Shown here in pieces: positions 15,100 through 22,028 of a stretch of 22,028 bases of DNA. How positions within the stretch are numbered: the stretch's first letter is position 1; each line of letters opens with the position of its first letter. The notes under the pieces are model-generated. The model saw only the letters and a program-made list of their open reading frames with translations, searched no databases and was not told the DNA's origin. Made by a program: the position numbers and the translations under genes. The DNA lies in NCBI GenBank assembly GCA_018660305.1, contig JABJKO010000353.1, positions 1 to 22,028 on the forward strand, written 5' to 3'. The stretch comes from Rhodospirillaceae bacterium. GTDB taxonomy: Bacteria; Pseudomonadota; Alphaproteobacteria; MPNO01; UBA2964.

Positions 15100-16089
15100 A
15101 TGACTCCGCCCATTTTCCGTACCCGTATCACCGAACTGTTCGGCATCGATCATCCGATCCTGTGCGGCGGGCTCATGTGGCTGGCCGATGCCAGCTATGT
15201 GGGTGCGGTGGTCAATGCCGGCGGGATGGGCTTCATCACGCCGCGCAGCTTTCCCACCGTGGAGGCCTATCGCGATCAGTTGAAGAAATGCCGCGACATC
15301 ACCGGCGGCAAGCCGTTTGGCGTGAATATTTATGTCTCCGCCCGCCCGGAAGCCAACGAGGTACTGGGCGAATTCCTCGATATTGCCATCGAAGAGGGCG
15401 TCCGGTTCGTTGAGACCGCCGGCTTCAGTCCCAAGATTTTCATGCCGCGGATCAAAGATGCCGGCATGATTGTCATCCATAAATGCACCACAATTCGCCA
15501 TGCCCAGAGCGCGGTGCGCGCCGGGGTGGATGCCATCGCGATCCTCGGCGCGGAGGCGGGCGGACATCCGGGGATGGATATGGTTGGTTCTCTGGTACAG
15601 GGCGCGCTGGCACCCGGCTCACTGGACGTGCCGGTGGTGCTGGCCGGCGGCATGGGGACCGGGCGTCAGCTACTGGCCGCTTTGTCTCTCGGCGCCGATG
15701 GCATGCTCATGGGAACCCGCATGACCGTGGCCTCTGAAATCTGGGCCGATGAGAAATTCAAGAAACACATAACGGAAATCGACCAGAGCGGTACGCGGAT
15801 CGTTATGTCCATCTTCAACGACAACAGCCGGGTGCTGGATAACGAGACGGCGCGCGCCGTCTCGGCTCTCGAGGCAGACGGTGTGACCGATTTCGAGCGG
15901 TACCGTCCCCTGGTCCAGGGATCCAACCAACGCGAGGCCTATGAGAGCGGCGATTGGGAACTGGGGACGCCCTCGGTCGGCCAAAGCTGTGCCTTTGCCG
16001 ACGAAATTAAAAGCGTCGAGGCCATATTCGATGACATCCTCGCCGATGCGACATGTCATCGCGACCGGCTGGCGGGCCTCGCGGTCTGA
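15100..16089 (+). CDS. Nitronate monooxygenase (2-nitropropane dioxygenase family) FMN protein
   Basis: This 329-residue TIM-barrel flavoprotein is of the NMO/NPD family. Landmarks are HPILCGGLMWLADASYVGAV at the start, GGMGFITP (41-48), VIHKCTTIRHAQ (125-136), the GAEAGGHPG motif with H156, and the FMN-phosphate region AGGMGTGRQLLAALSLGADG (182-201), then MGTR. Members oxidise nitronates such as propionate-3-nitronate. Many in acyl-CoA clusters are annotated NMO without proof, and some act as enoyl reductases. The ATG at 15100 lies just after the crotonase stop with no independent Shine-Dalgarno site, which suggests coupled translation. Its place between a crotonase and a hydroxyacyl-CoA dehydrogenase points to a CoA-ester pathway and away from simple nitroalkane detoxification. 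Confidence 0.9.
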   Translation: MTPPIFRTRITELFGIDHPILCGGLMWLADASYVGAVVNAGGMGFITPRSFPTVEAYRDQLKKCRDITGGKPFGVNIYVSARPEANEVLGEFLDIAIEEGVRFVETAGFSPKIFMPRIKDAGMIVIHKCTTIRHAQSAVRAGVDAIAILGAEAGGHPGMDMVGSLVQGALAPGSLDVPVVLAGGMGTGRQLLAALSLGADGMLMGTRMTVASEIWADEKFKKHITEIDQSGTRIVMSIFNDNSRVLDNETARAVSALEADGVTDFERYRPLVQGSNQREAYESGDWELGTPSVGQSCAFADEIKSVEAIFDDILADATCHRDRLAGLAV

Positions 16090-16113
16090 GAATATCTGGA
16101 GTAGCGTAAAACC

Positions 16114-17640
16114 ATGGTGACTAACGTAGATACCGGGGATCTGACACTGGGTGTCATCGGCACCGGCGCCATGGGGCGGGGGATCGCCCAGATTATGGCG
16201 GCCGGCGGCTTGAAGGTCCTGATGTTCGACGCCACCGAGGGCGCCGCCGAGGCGGGCCGGGCCTTCGCCGAACGCATGATCATGCGCGCCGCCGAAAAAG
16301 GGACCCTCACGGACGATGATGCCGAGGCAGCGGCCGGCCGCTTGTCGGTGGTCGACAGCCTTTCCGATCTGGCGTCCTGCAATGTGGTGGTCGAGGCGGT
16401 GGTGGAAGATCTATCCATCAAGCGCAAGGTCTTCGGCGACCTGGAAGGCATCGTGGGCGAGGAGACCATTCTGGCCACCAACACGTCGTCATTGTCTGTC
16501 ACCGCCATCGCCGCTGAATTGGCGCACCCCCAGCGCATGGCCGGGTTTCATTTCTTTAATCCGGTGCCCCTGATGAAAGTGGTGGAGATTGTCGAGGGGC
16601 TGGAGACGTCTCAGCAGACCTGTGACGCCCTCGCCGCCGTGGCGCGGCGGGCCGGTCATGAGCCGGTGCGGGCCAAGGACACGCCGGGCTTCCTGGTCAA
16701 CCATGCCGGCCGCGGTCTCAATACCGAGGGTGTGCGCATCATTTCCGAGGGCATCGCCGATTTTACCGGAATCGACGATCTGCTGCGCGAAGGCGGGCCC
16801 AACTTCCGCATGGGACCGTTCGAGCTGATGGACACCACCGGGCTGGATGTATCGCACCCGGTGATGGAATCCATCTATGAGCAGTTTTATCAGGAACCGC
16901 GCTTTCGGCCCGGGCCCCTGACCCGCCAGCGCGCCATCGGCGGTCTGCATGGCCGTAAAACCGGGCGCGGGTTTTATGACTATGAGGACAACAGGAAAAT
17001 CGTTCCGCCAGCGCCGCCGGTCCCGACCGATCTGCCCCAGGCCGTCTGGATCAGCAACGCCGAGCCCGACGGTCGGGCCGCTTTGGTCGAGGCTATTGGC
17101 GATGCGGTCGAGATCGATGATGGCAAGACGCCATCGACAAGGAGCCTGTGTCTGTTCGCGCCGGTCGGCACCGATACAACAAGCAGCGCTGTCGCCGAAA
17201 ATGTGGAGCCCGAGCGGGCTTTTGCCGTCGATACGCTGTTTGGCCTCGACGGACGTCGGACACTGATGACCACGCCGGTCTCGGACCCCGATCTCCGCGA
17301 TCAAATCCATGCGCTGCTGGCCACAGGCGAACATGCGGTCACCGTCATCCATGACAGCGCCGGCTTCGTCAATCAGCGGGTGGTGGCCATTGTGGTGAAT
17401 ATTGCCTGTGATATCGCGCAGCAACGCATCGCCGTGCCGGAGGATATCGACAAGGCCGTGCGCCTCGGGCTGGGCTATCCAAAGGGGCCACTGGCCATGG
17501 GCGATGGGGTGGGTCCGGCAAATCTGTTGAAGGTGCTGGAGACCATGCTGGATTTTTATGGCGATCCGCGCTACCGGCCGAGCCCCTGGCTCAAACGCCG
17601 GGCGCTTCTCGGCATTTCGCTCCTGACGCCGGAGAATTAA
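16114..17640 (+). CDS. 3-hydroxyacyl-CoA dehydrogenase, two-domain PaaH-like
   Basis: This 508-residue NAD-dependent enzyme oxidises 3-hydroxyacyl-CoA to 3-oxoacyl-CoA. The Rossmann motif is [11 protein letters not shown] (13-23). The catalytic dyad is H146 in [18 protein letters not shown] with E158 twelve residues on, as in the family. [17 protein letters not shown] opens the first C-terminal domain, and a second 3HCDH C-terminal domain follows at about 400-505 ([26 protein letters not shown]). This duplicated, roughly 500-residue layout is that of phenylacetate-pathway PaaH/PaaC and PHB-type dehydrogenases. It is the third gene of the cluster. GGAG lies about 13 bases before the ATG, and the next gene begins four bases after its stop. 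With the PaaG-like crotonase it suggests a beta-oxidation-like branch for an unusual or aromatic-derived acyl chain. Confidence 0.93.
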   Translation: MVTNVDTGDLTLGVIGTGAMGRGIAQIMAAGGLKVLMFDATEGAAEAGRAFAERMIMRAAEKGTLTDDDAEAAAGRLSVVDSLSDLASCNVVVEAVVEDLSIKRKVFGDLEGIVGEETILATNTSSLSVTAIAAELAHPQRMAGFHFFNPVPLMKVVEIVEGLETSQQTCDALAAVARRAGHEPVRAKDTPGFLVNHAGRGLNTEGVRIISEGIADFTGIDDLLREGGPNFRMGPFELMDTTGLDVSHPVMESIYEQFYQEPRFRPGPLTRQRAIGGLHGRKTGRGFYDYEDNRKIVPPAPPVPTDLPQAVWISNAEPDGRAALVEAIGDAVEIDDGKTPSTRSLCLFAPVGTDTTSSAVAENVEPERAFAVDTLFGLDGRRTLMTTPVSDPDLRDQIHALLATGEHAVTVIHDSAGFVNQRVVAIVVNIACDIAQQRIAVPEDIDKAVRLGLGYPKGPLAMGDGVGPANLLKVLETMLDFYGDPRYRPSPWLKRRALLGISLLTPEN

Positions 17641-17644
17641 GCCG

Positions 17645-18295
17645 ATGGATTTTTCCGTTCCCGTGACAGAAGACATCGGGCTGATCTTCCCGACACCGGT
17701 GCTGTTGCGCCAGATTCCCGACTACGGCCCGGTCAACGATGGCCTCAAGGCGCAGATTCTCGCCGCCAAGGAAAAGGACGAAGGAGTCCATATTTCTAAC
17801 CGCGGCGGCTGGCAGTCCTCCCCTGATCTCTGGGATTGGGGCACGCCGGAGATAGAAACCTTCAAGGGCTGGGTGCATGGCTGCATTCTGCGCATGGCCG
17901 CCCTGCCGGCGCAGGAAGGCGATCTTTCCAAGGTGGATGTGGAATACGTTGCCGGCAGCTGGGCCAACGTCAATACGCGCGGCGCCTATAACGACGGCCA
18001 CGTCCATCCCGATTGCGACTGGGCCTGCGTCTATTACGCGGAATGCGGCACCCTCGATCCCGGCTGGGACCGCAACGGCCAGTTCGAACTGCATGATCCG
18101 CGCACCATGGCGCAAAGTTGCAAGCTCGCCGCCTACGGCTTCGACCGCTCCCTGCTGATCGATCCCGAGCCGGGCAAGATGATTCTGTTTCCCGCCTGGA
18201 TGAAACATTCGGTTCACCCGTTCTATGGCGATGGCCAGCGCATCTCCATCGCCGTCAATATCAAGATCACCGGCGGCGAGCATTCGGGACGCTGA
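17645..18295 (+). CDS. Putative 2OG-Fe(II) oxygenase (TIGR02466-like family)
   Basis: This 216-residue soluble protein resembles the poorly characterised putative 2OG-Fe(II) oxygenase group. The N-terminal IGLIFPTPVLLRQI is the family's 'FPTPV' opening. SWANVNTRGAYNDGHVHPDCDWACVYY (104-130 in total) contains HVHP, with H119 and H121 as candidate iron ligands. GKMILFPAWMKHSV, HPFYGDGQRISIAVNIKI supplies the distal histidine (H188 or H191), and R199 would bind the 2-oxoglutarate carboxylate. Relatives probably hydroxylate a small molecule or protein, but none is known well enough to give the substrate. It starts four bases after the hydroxyacyl-CoA dehydrogenase stop, so it belongs to that operon. 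This is an unusual partner for beta-oxidation-type genes. Confidence 0.82.
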   Translation: MDFSVPVTEDIGLIFPTPVLLRQIPDYGPVNDGLKAQILAAKEKDEGVHISNRGGWQSSPDLWDWGTPEIETFKGWVHGCILRMAALPAQEGDLSKVDVEYVAGSWANVNTRGAYNDGHVHPDCDWACVYYAECGTLDPGWDRNGQFELHDPRTMAQSCKLAAYGFDRSLLIDPEPGKMILFPAWMKHSVHPFYGDGQRISIAVNIKITGGEHSGR

Positions 18296-18377
18296 CTATT
18301 TGCCCAATTAGTTGATGGATTCGATCCCCGCCGACTCCACCCTGCGACCGATTCGCTGTAGCCTGTCACTGGAATCG

Positions 18378-18412
18378 AAACCGCTTGGTCGAACGTCCAC
18401 AAAAAGCGGTTT
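18378..18412. terminator. Hairpin between the acyl-CoA cluster and tkt, possible terminator
   Basis: AAACCGCTT and AAGCGGTTT are exact 9-base complements with a 17-base loop, ending in TTTTC on the plus strand. It lies about 85 bases after the oxygenase stop and 70 before tkt. It could be a weak terminator for the upstream cluster or a leader structure controlling tkt. The large loop lowers confidence in termination. Confidence 0.4.
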
Positions 18413-18482
18413 TCAACCGGGGGGAACGCTGACATAAAGAGCCCATCCGGGGGCGCCGCAATGCTGAGGGAGATGCATCAAA

Positions 18483-20516
18483 ATGGCGACTGCCGACCTG
18501 TCTCATTTATCCGCTGAACAGAACGCTGAAACCACTGACATGATTGCCGATCACAAGGACCTCGCCAACGCGATCCGCGCCCTTTCCATGGATGCCGTCC
18601 AGGCCGCGAACTCCGGTCATCCCGGCATGCCCATGGGTATGGCGGACGTGGCTACCATCCTGTTCACAAGGTTTCTGAAGCACGATCCCAGGAACCCGGA
18701 CTGGCCCGATCGCGACCGCTTCGTGCTGTCGGCCGGTCATGGCTCCATGCTGCTCTATTCGCTTTTGTATCTCACCGGATATGAAGACATCACCCTCGAT
18801 GAGATCAGGAATTTCCGCCAGCTGGGCAGCAAGACCGCCGGCCATCCCGAATATGGCCACGCCGCCGGAATCGAGATGACCACCGGGCCTCTGGGCCAGG
18901 GCGTTGCCACCGCCGTTGGCATGGCCATGGCCGAGCGCATGGTGGCGGCGCGGTTTGGCGACGAATTGGTCGATCATTACACCTATGTGATCGCCGGCGA
19001 TGGCGATCTCATGGAAGGCATCAGCCATGAGGCGGCCTCCTTTGCCGGACATCTGAAACTCGGCAAGCTGATTGTGCTGTACGACGACAACAATATCTCC
19101 ATCGATGGCGGCACCGATCTGTCCTGGTCCGACGACGTGCCGGCACGGTTTGCCTCCTATGGCTGGGATACCGCCAGCGTCGACGGGCACGATCCGGAAG
19201 CCGTCGCGGGCGCCATCGTCGAGGCGAAACTCAGCGGCAAGCCGTCGCTGATCGCCTGCAAGACCACCATCGCCTATGGCTCGCCCAACAAGAAGGGCAC
19301 CGCTGGCTCCCACGGCGCGCCGTTGGGTGCCGACGAAATTGAACTCACCCGTGAGGAACTGGGTTGGCCCCACGCGCCGTTCGAGATCCCCGATGAGCTT
19401 CTGCAGGCCTGGCGCACCCTTGGCGCGCGCAACGGCGACGCAAAATCCGCCTGGGACGACCGCCACGGGGCGCTGGATGATTCCGTGCGCGGCGAGTTCG
19501 ACCGCGCTATCGTCGGCGATCTGCCCGCCGACTGGAAAGCGGCCATGGCGGACTTCAAGAAACAGCTTATTGCCGAGAAGCCCGCCCGGGCGACGCGGGT
19601 GTCTTCCGGCGCCGTGCTGGAAGCGCTGGTTCCGGCGATCCCCGAGATGGTCGGTGGCTCCGCCGATCTGACCGGCTCGGTGAACACAAAGGTGCCCAAC
19701 ATGGTATCCCTGTCGGCCGACGATTTCTCCGGCCGTTACATTCATTACGGGATCCGCGAGTTCGGCATGGCGGCAGCCATGAACGGTATGGCGCTGCATG
19801 GCGGGGTGATCCCCTATTCCGGTACTTTCCTGGTGTTCAGTGACTATCTGCGCCCGGCGCTGCGCCTGTCGGCGCTGATGAAGCAGCGGGTGATCCATGT
19901 GCTGACCCATGATTCCATCGGGCTTGGCGAGGATGGCCCGACCCATCAGCCGGTCGAGCATCTCGCCAGCCTGCGGGCCATGCCAAACGTCAATGTGTTC
20001 CGCCCCGCCGATGCCATGGAAACCGCGGAATGCTGGGAACTGGCCCTGACCGCGACGGAAACGCCGTCGGCCATGGTGCTGACCCGTCAGGGCCTGCCGG
20101 CGCTGCGGATCGAGGAGAGTAACGACAATCTGTGTGCGCGGGGCGGTTATGTGATCTCGCCAGCCGAAGGTAAGGCACAGGTCACCCTGTTCGGTACGGG
20201 ATCGGAAGTATCCATTGCGGTTGAAGCGCAGGCGCTGCTCAAGGCGGATGGAATCGCCGCCAAGGTGGTGTCCATGCCGTGCTGGGAATTGTTCGATCAC
20301 CAGCCCGAGGATTATAGACAGAGCGTTCTTGGTCAAAATACCGCCCGGGTCGCCGTTGAGGCCGCCGTGCAGTTGGGCTGGGAACGCTATATCGGCACCG
20401 GGGGCAGGTTCATCGGCATGTCCGGCTTTGGCGCCTCGGCACCGGCCGGCCAGCTTTACGAATTTTTCGGGATTACCGCGGGAGCTGTCGCCGATGCGGC
20501 GCGTTCGCAACTGTAG
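18483..20516 (+). CDS. tkt: Transketolase
   Basis: This 677-residue thiamine-diphosphate enzyme moves two-carbon units between sugar phosphates in the pentose phosphate and Calvin cycles. The length is standard. Visible features are [12 protein letters not shown] (H46), the TPP/Mg motif [19 protein letters not shown] (172-190) ending in DDNN at 201-204, and the catalytic glutamate E426 in [34 protein letters not shown] completes the pyrimidine domain, and the C-terminal domain is intact. The start has GAGGGAG about 10 bases upstream. gap follows after 23 bases and pgk after that, which is the common alphaproteobacterial order and implies one central-metabolism operon. No CbbR or phosphoribulokinase gene is visible, so a general rather than autotrophic role is the default reading. 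Confidence 0.97.
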   Translation: MATADLSHLSAEQNAETTDMIADHKDLANAIRALSMDAVQAANSGHPGMPMGMADVATILFTRFLKHDPRNPDWPDRDRFVLSAGHGSMLLYSLLYLTGYEDITLDEIRNFRQLGSKTAGHPEYGHAAGIEMTTGPLGQGVATAVGMAMAERMVAARFGDELVDHYTYVIAGDGDLMEGISHEAASFAGHLKLGKLIVLYDDNNISIDGGTDLSWSDDVPARFASYGWDTASVDGHDPEAVAGAIVEAKLSGKPSLIACKTTIAYGSPNKKGTAGSHGAPLGADEIELTREELGWPHAPFEIPDELLQAWRTLGARNGDAKSAWDDRHGALDDSVRGEFDRAIVGDLPADWKAAMADFKKQLIAEKPARATRVSSGAVLEALVPAIPEMVGGSADLTGSVNTKVPNMVSLSADDFSGRYIHYGIREFGMAAAMNGMALHGGVIPYSGTFLVFSDYLRPALRLSALMKQRVIHVLTHDSIGLGEDGPTHQPVEHLASLRAMPNVNVFRPADAMETAECWELALTATETPSAMVLTRQGLPALRIEESNDNLCARGGYVISPAEGKAQVTLFGTGSEVSIAVEAQALLKADGIAAKVVSMPCWELFDHQPEDYRQSVLGQNTARVAVEAAVQLGWERYIGTGGRFIGMSGFGASAPAGQLYEFFGITAGAVADAARSQL

Positions 20517-20539
20517 AGTTCATACGACGGAGGGGAATT

Positions 20540-21550
20540 ATGGCGGTTAAGGTTGCCATCAACGGGTTTGGCCGAATTGGTCGTTTAGTGTTACGCGCGG
20601 CATATGAGTCCGGCCGCAAGGATATTCAGTTCGTTGCCATCAACGATCTCGGCAGTGTCGAGGCCAATGCGCGGTTGCTGCAATACGACACCATGCACGG
20701 CAAATTTCCCGGCAACGTGAAGGTCACCAAGACCGGCATCAATATCGGCAACGGCAACATCCGGGTCTTCGCCGAGCGCAACCCCGCCGATCTGCCCTGG
20801 GGCAAGCTGGGTGTCGATGTGGTGATGGAATGCACCGGCATCTTCACCAAGCGCGAGCAGGTCCAGGCCCATATCGATGCCGGGGCCAAGAAAGTCCTGA
20901 TTTCCGCGCCGGCCACGGGCGAAGATCTGACCGTGGTGTGCGGCGTCAATGACGACAAGCTGCGCAAGAGCCACAAGATCGTCTCCAACGCCTCCTGCAC
21001 CACCAATTGCCTGGCGCCGGTTGCCGCGGTCCTCGATCAGGCCATCGGCATCCAGCAGGGCTACATGACCACCATCCACGCCTATACCGGCGATCAGCGT
21101 CTGCAGGATACACTGCACCCCGATCCGCGCCGGGCGCGGGCGGCGGCCTATTCCATGATCCCGACCTCCACCGGCGCGGCCAAGGCAGTGGGTCTGGTGT
21201 TGCCCAAGCTCAATGGCAAGCTGGACGGGACGTCGATCCGCGTGCCGACAGCCAACGTCTCCATCGTCGATCTCAAATTCACCGCCAAGCGCAAGACCAC
21301 GCCGGATGAGATCAACAAGGCGATCATCAAGGCCGCTAAAGGCAATCGGCTGAAGGACATCCTGATCACCAATGACGAGCCGCTGGTGTCTTCGGATTTC
21401 AACCACAACCCGGCAAGCTCGATCTTCGATCTCACCCAGACCCAGGTGGTGGACGGCAAGCTGTGCCGTGTGGCGTCGTGGTACGACAACGAATGGGGCT
21501 TCTCCAACCGCATGTCCGACACCGCCGTTCAGATGGGCAAACTCGGCTGA
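20540..21550 (+). CDS. gap: Glyceraldehyde-3-phosphate dehydrogenase, type I
   Basis: This 336-residue tetrameric enzyme interconverts glyceraldehyde-3-phosphate and 1,3-bisphosphoglycerate. The NAD-binding start is [16 protein letters not shown]. The acidic residue D36 in AINDL points to NAD over NADP use. The active site is [12 protein letters not shown] with C153, and H180 in TIHAYTGDQ completes the pair. The S-loop region reads [11 protein letters not shown], and the C-terminal [12 protein letters not shown] is conserved. GGAGGGG sits seven bases before the ATG. It is co-directional with tkt and pgk, with gaps of 23 and 29 bases, so co-transcription is very likely. Confidence 0.97.
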   Translation: MAVKVAINGFGRIGRLVLRAAYESGRKDIQFVAINDLGSVEANARLLQYDTMHGKFPGNVKVTKTGINIGNGNIRVFAERNPADLPWGKLGVDVVMECTGIFTKREQVQAHIDAGAKKVLISAPATGEDLTVVCGVNDDKLRKSHKIVSNASCTTNCLAPVAAVLDQAIGIQQGYMTTIHAYTGDQRLQDTLHPDPRRARAAAYSMIPTSTGAAKAVGLVLPKLNGKLDGTSIRVPTANVSIVDLKFTAKRKTTPDEINKAIIKAAKGNRLKDILITNDEPLVSSDFNHNPASSIFDLTQTQVVDGKLCRVASWYDNEWGFSNRMSDTAVQMGKLG

Positions 21551-21579
21551 TCTGATTTTCGGTCCGAGGACCCGGCTTC

Positions 21580-22028
21580 ATGGCTGATTTCCTGACGCTC
21601 GACACTCTGCCGGCGCTGCAAGATGCGTCGGCCTCTCCCTGCGTGCTGCTGCGCGGCGATCTTAACGTGCCCATGCGCGACGGGGCGGTGAGCGACGCGA
21701 CGCGGATAGAGCGTCTGGCGCCGACCATTCTCGAGCTTGCCGATCGCGGTTGCCGGGTAATCCTCATGTCCCATTTCGACCGGCCCAAGGGCAAGGTAGT
21801 CCCTGAAATGTCGCTTCGGCCGCTCCTGGAACCGCTGAAAAAGGCCCTGGGCGGCCGGGATGTGGCCTTTGCCGAGGATTGTATCGGCGAGGCGGCCCAG
21901 GCGGTTATCGATGCCCTGCCGCCCGGCGGAATCGCCCTGCTGGAAAATCTGCGGTTTCACCCGGGCGAAGAGGCAAATGATTCGTCGTTCGTCAAAGATC
22001 TGGCGACGCTGGGAGACGTGTTCGTCAA
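21580..22028 (+). CDS. pgk: Phosphoglycerate kinase, N-terminal part (runs off the window)
   Basis: From the ATG at 21580 the frame is open to the end, giving 149 codons. VLLRGDLNVPMRDG (substrate-binding N-domain), RIERLAPTILELADRG, VILMSHFDRPKGK (usually SHLGRPKG) and LLENLRFHPGEEAND are unmistakable phosphoglycerate kinase motifs. The enzyme makes ATP from 1,3-bisphosphoglycerate, the product of the preceding gene. CGAGGA lies about 10 bases upstream of the start. The nucleotide-binding C-domain is beyond the window. Confidence 0.96.
   Translation, partial: MADFLTLDTLPALQDASASPCVLLRGDLNVPMRDGAVSDATRIERLAPTILELADRGCRVILMSHFDRPKGKVVPEMSLRPLLEPLKKALGGRDVAFAEDCIGEAAQAVIDALPPGGIALLENLRFHPGEEANDSSFVKDLATLGDVFV

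Noticed and set aside
16489..17676. Open frame of 395 codons antisense to the hydroxyacyl-CoA dehydrogenase
   Set aside because: The plus-strand gene has clear catalytic motifs throughout, and the antisense product has none.
18507..20510. Very long open frame (667 codons) antisense to transketolase
   Set aside because: It mirrors a highly conserved gene in GC-rich DNA, its protein is low-complexity and His/Gly/Arg-rich, and it matches no family. It is a codon-bias artefact.

Overview
The window is a GC-rich, gene-dense stretch of chromosome, most likely from an alphaproteobacterium of the Rhodospirillales type. The grounds are the tkt-gap-pgk order, TRAP and Bug-type solute receptors, many acyl-CoA and aromatic-catabolism genes, and a PEP-CTERM surface protein with a sigma-54 promoter. 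This placement is inferred from gene content and style, not from a phylogenetic marker. No tRNA, rRNA, CRISPR array, transposase or integrase was seen.

Layout. (1) 1-891, minus: a fumarylacetoacetate-hydrolase-family enzyme overlapping a truncated MarR regulator. (2) 1090-4722, minus: two soluble histidine kinases, one with an N-terminal receiver and one with about four PAS domains, in DNA visibly less GC-rich than the rest. (3) 4723-6105: a long AT-rich intergenic region with a decayed copy of the 3' end of a TRAP permease gene and a consensus sigma-54 promoter. It is followed by a secreted PPC-domain PEP-CTERM protein and a bidirectional terminator. (4) 6120-9229, minus: a complete TRAP transporter (dctP, dctQ, dctM) with an inverted-repeat element between dctQ and dctM. 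(5) 9430-9831, plus: a small DOPA 4,5-dioxygenase-like protein. (6) 9855-10607, minus: an FkbM methyltransferase. (7) 10676-12967, plus: a two-gene unit of a PaaK-like adenylate-forming protein with altered catalytic motifs and a lipoate-protein-ligase-like protein. (8) 13041-14069, minus: an orphan TctC/Bug binding protein with its terminator. (9) 14328-18295, plus: a tight cluster of a crotonase (PaaG-like), a nitronate monooxygenase, a two-domain 3-hydroxyacyl-CoA dehydrogenase (PaaH-like) and a 2OG-Fe(II) oxygenase-like protein. (10) 18483-22028, plus: transketolase, GAPDH and the start of phosphoglycerate kinase.

How they fit together. The right end is central carbon metabolism (pentose phosphate/Calvin and lower glycolysis). 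The middle looks like uptake (TRAP, Bug receptor) and breakdown of organic or aromatic acids through CoA thioesters. The left end combines aromatic ring-fission product hydrolysis with sensory kinases next to an envelope protein gene. The strongest candidates for something undescribed are the pairing of a catalytically altered PaaK-like protein with a lipoate-ligase-like protein, the four-gene acyl-CoA/NMO/2OG cluster, and the PEP-CTERM cassette flanked by direct repeats of a dctM 3' end.
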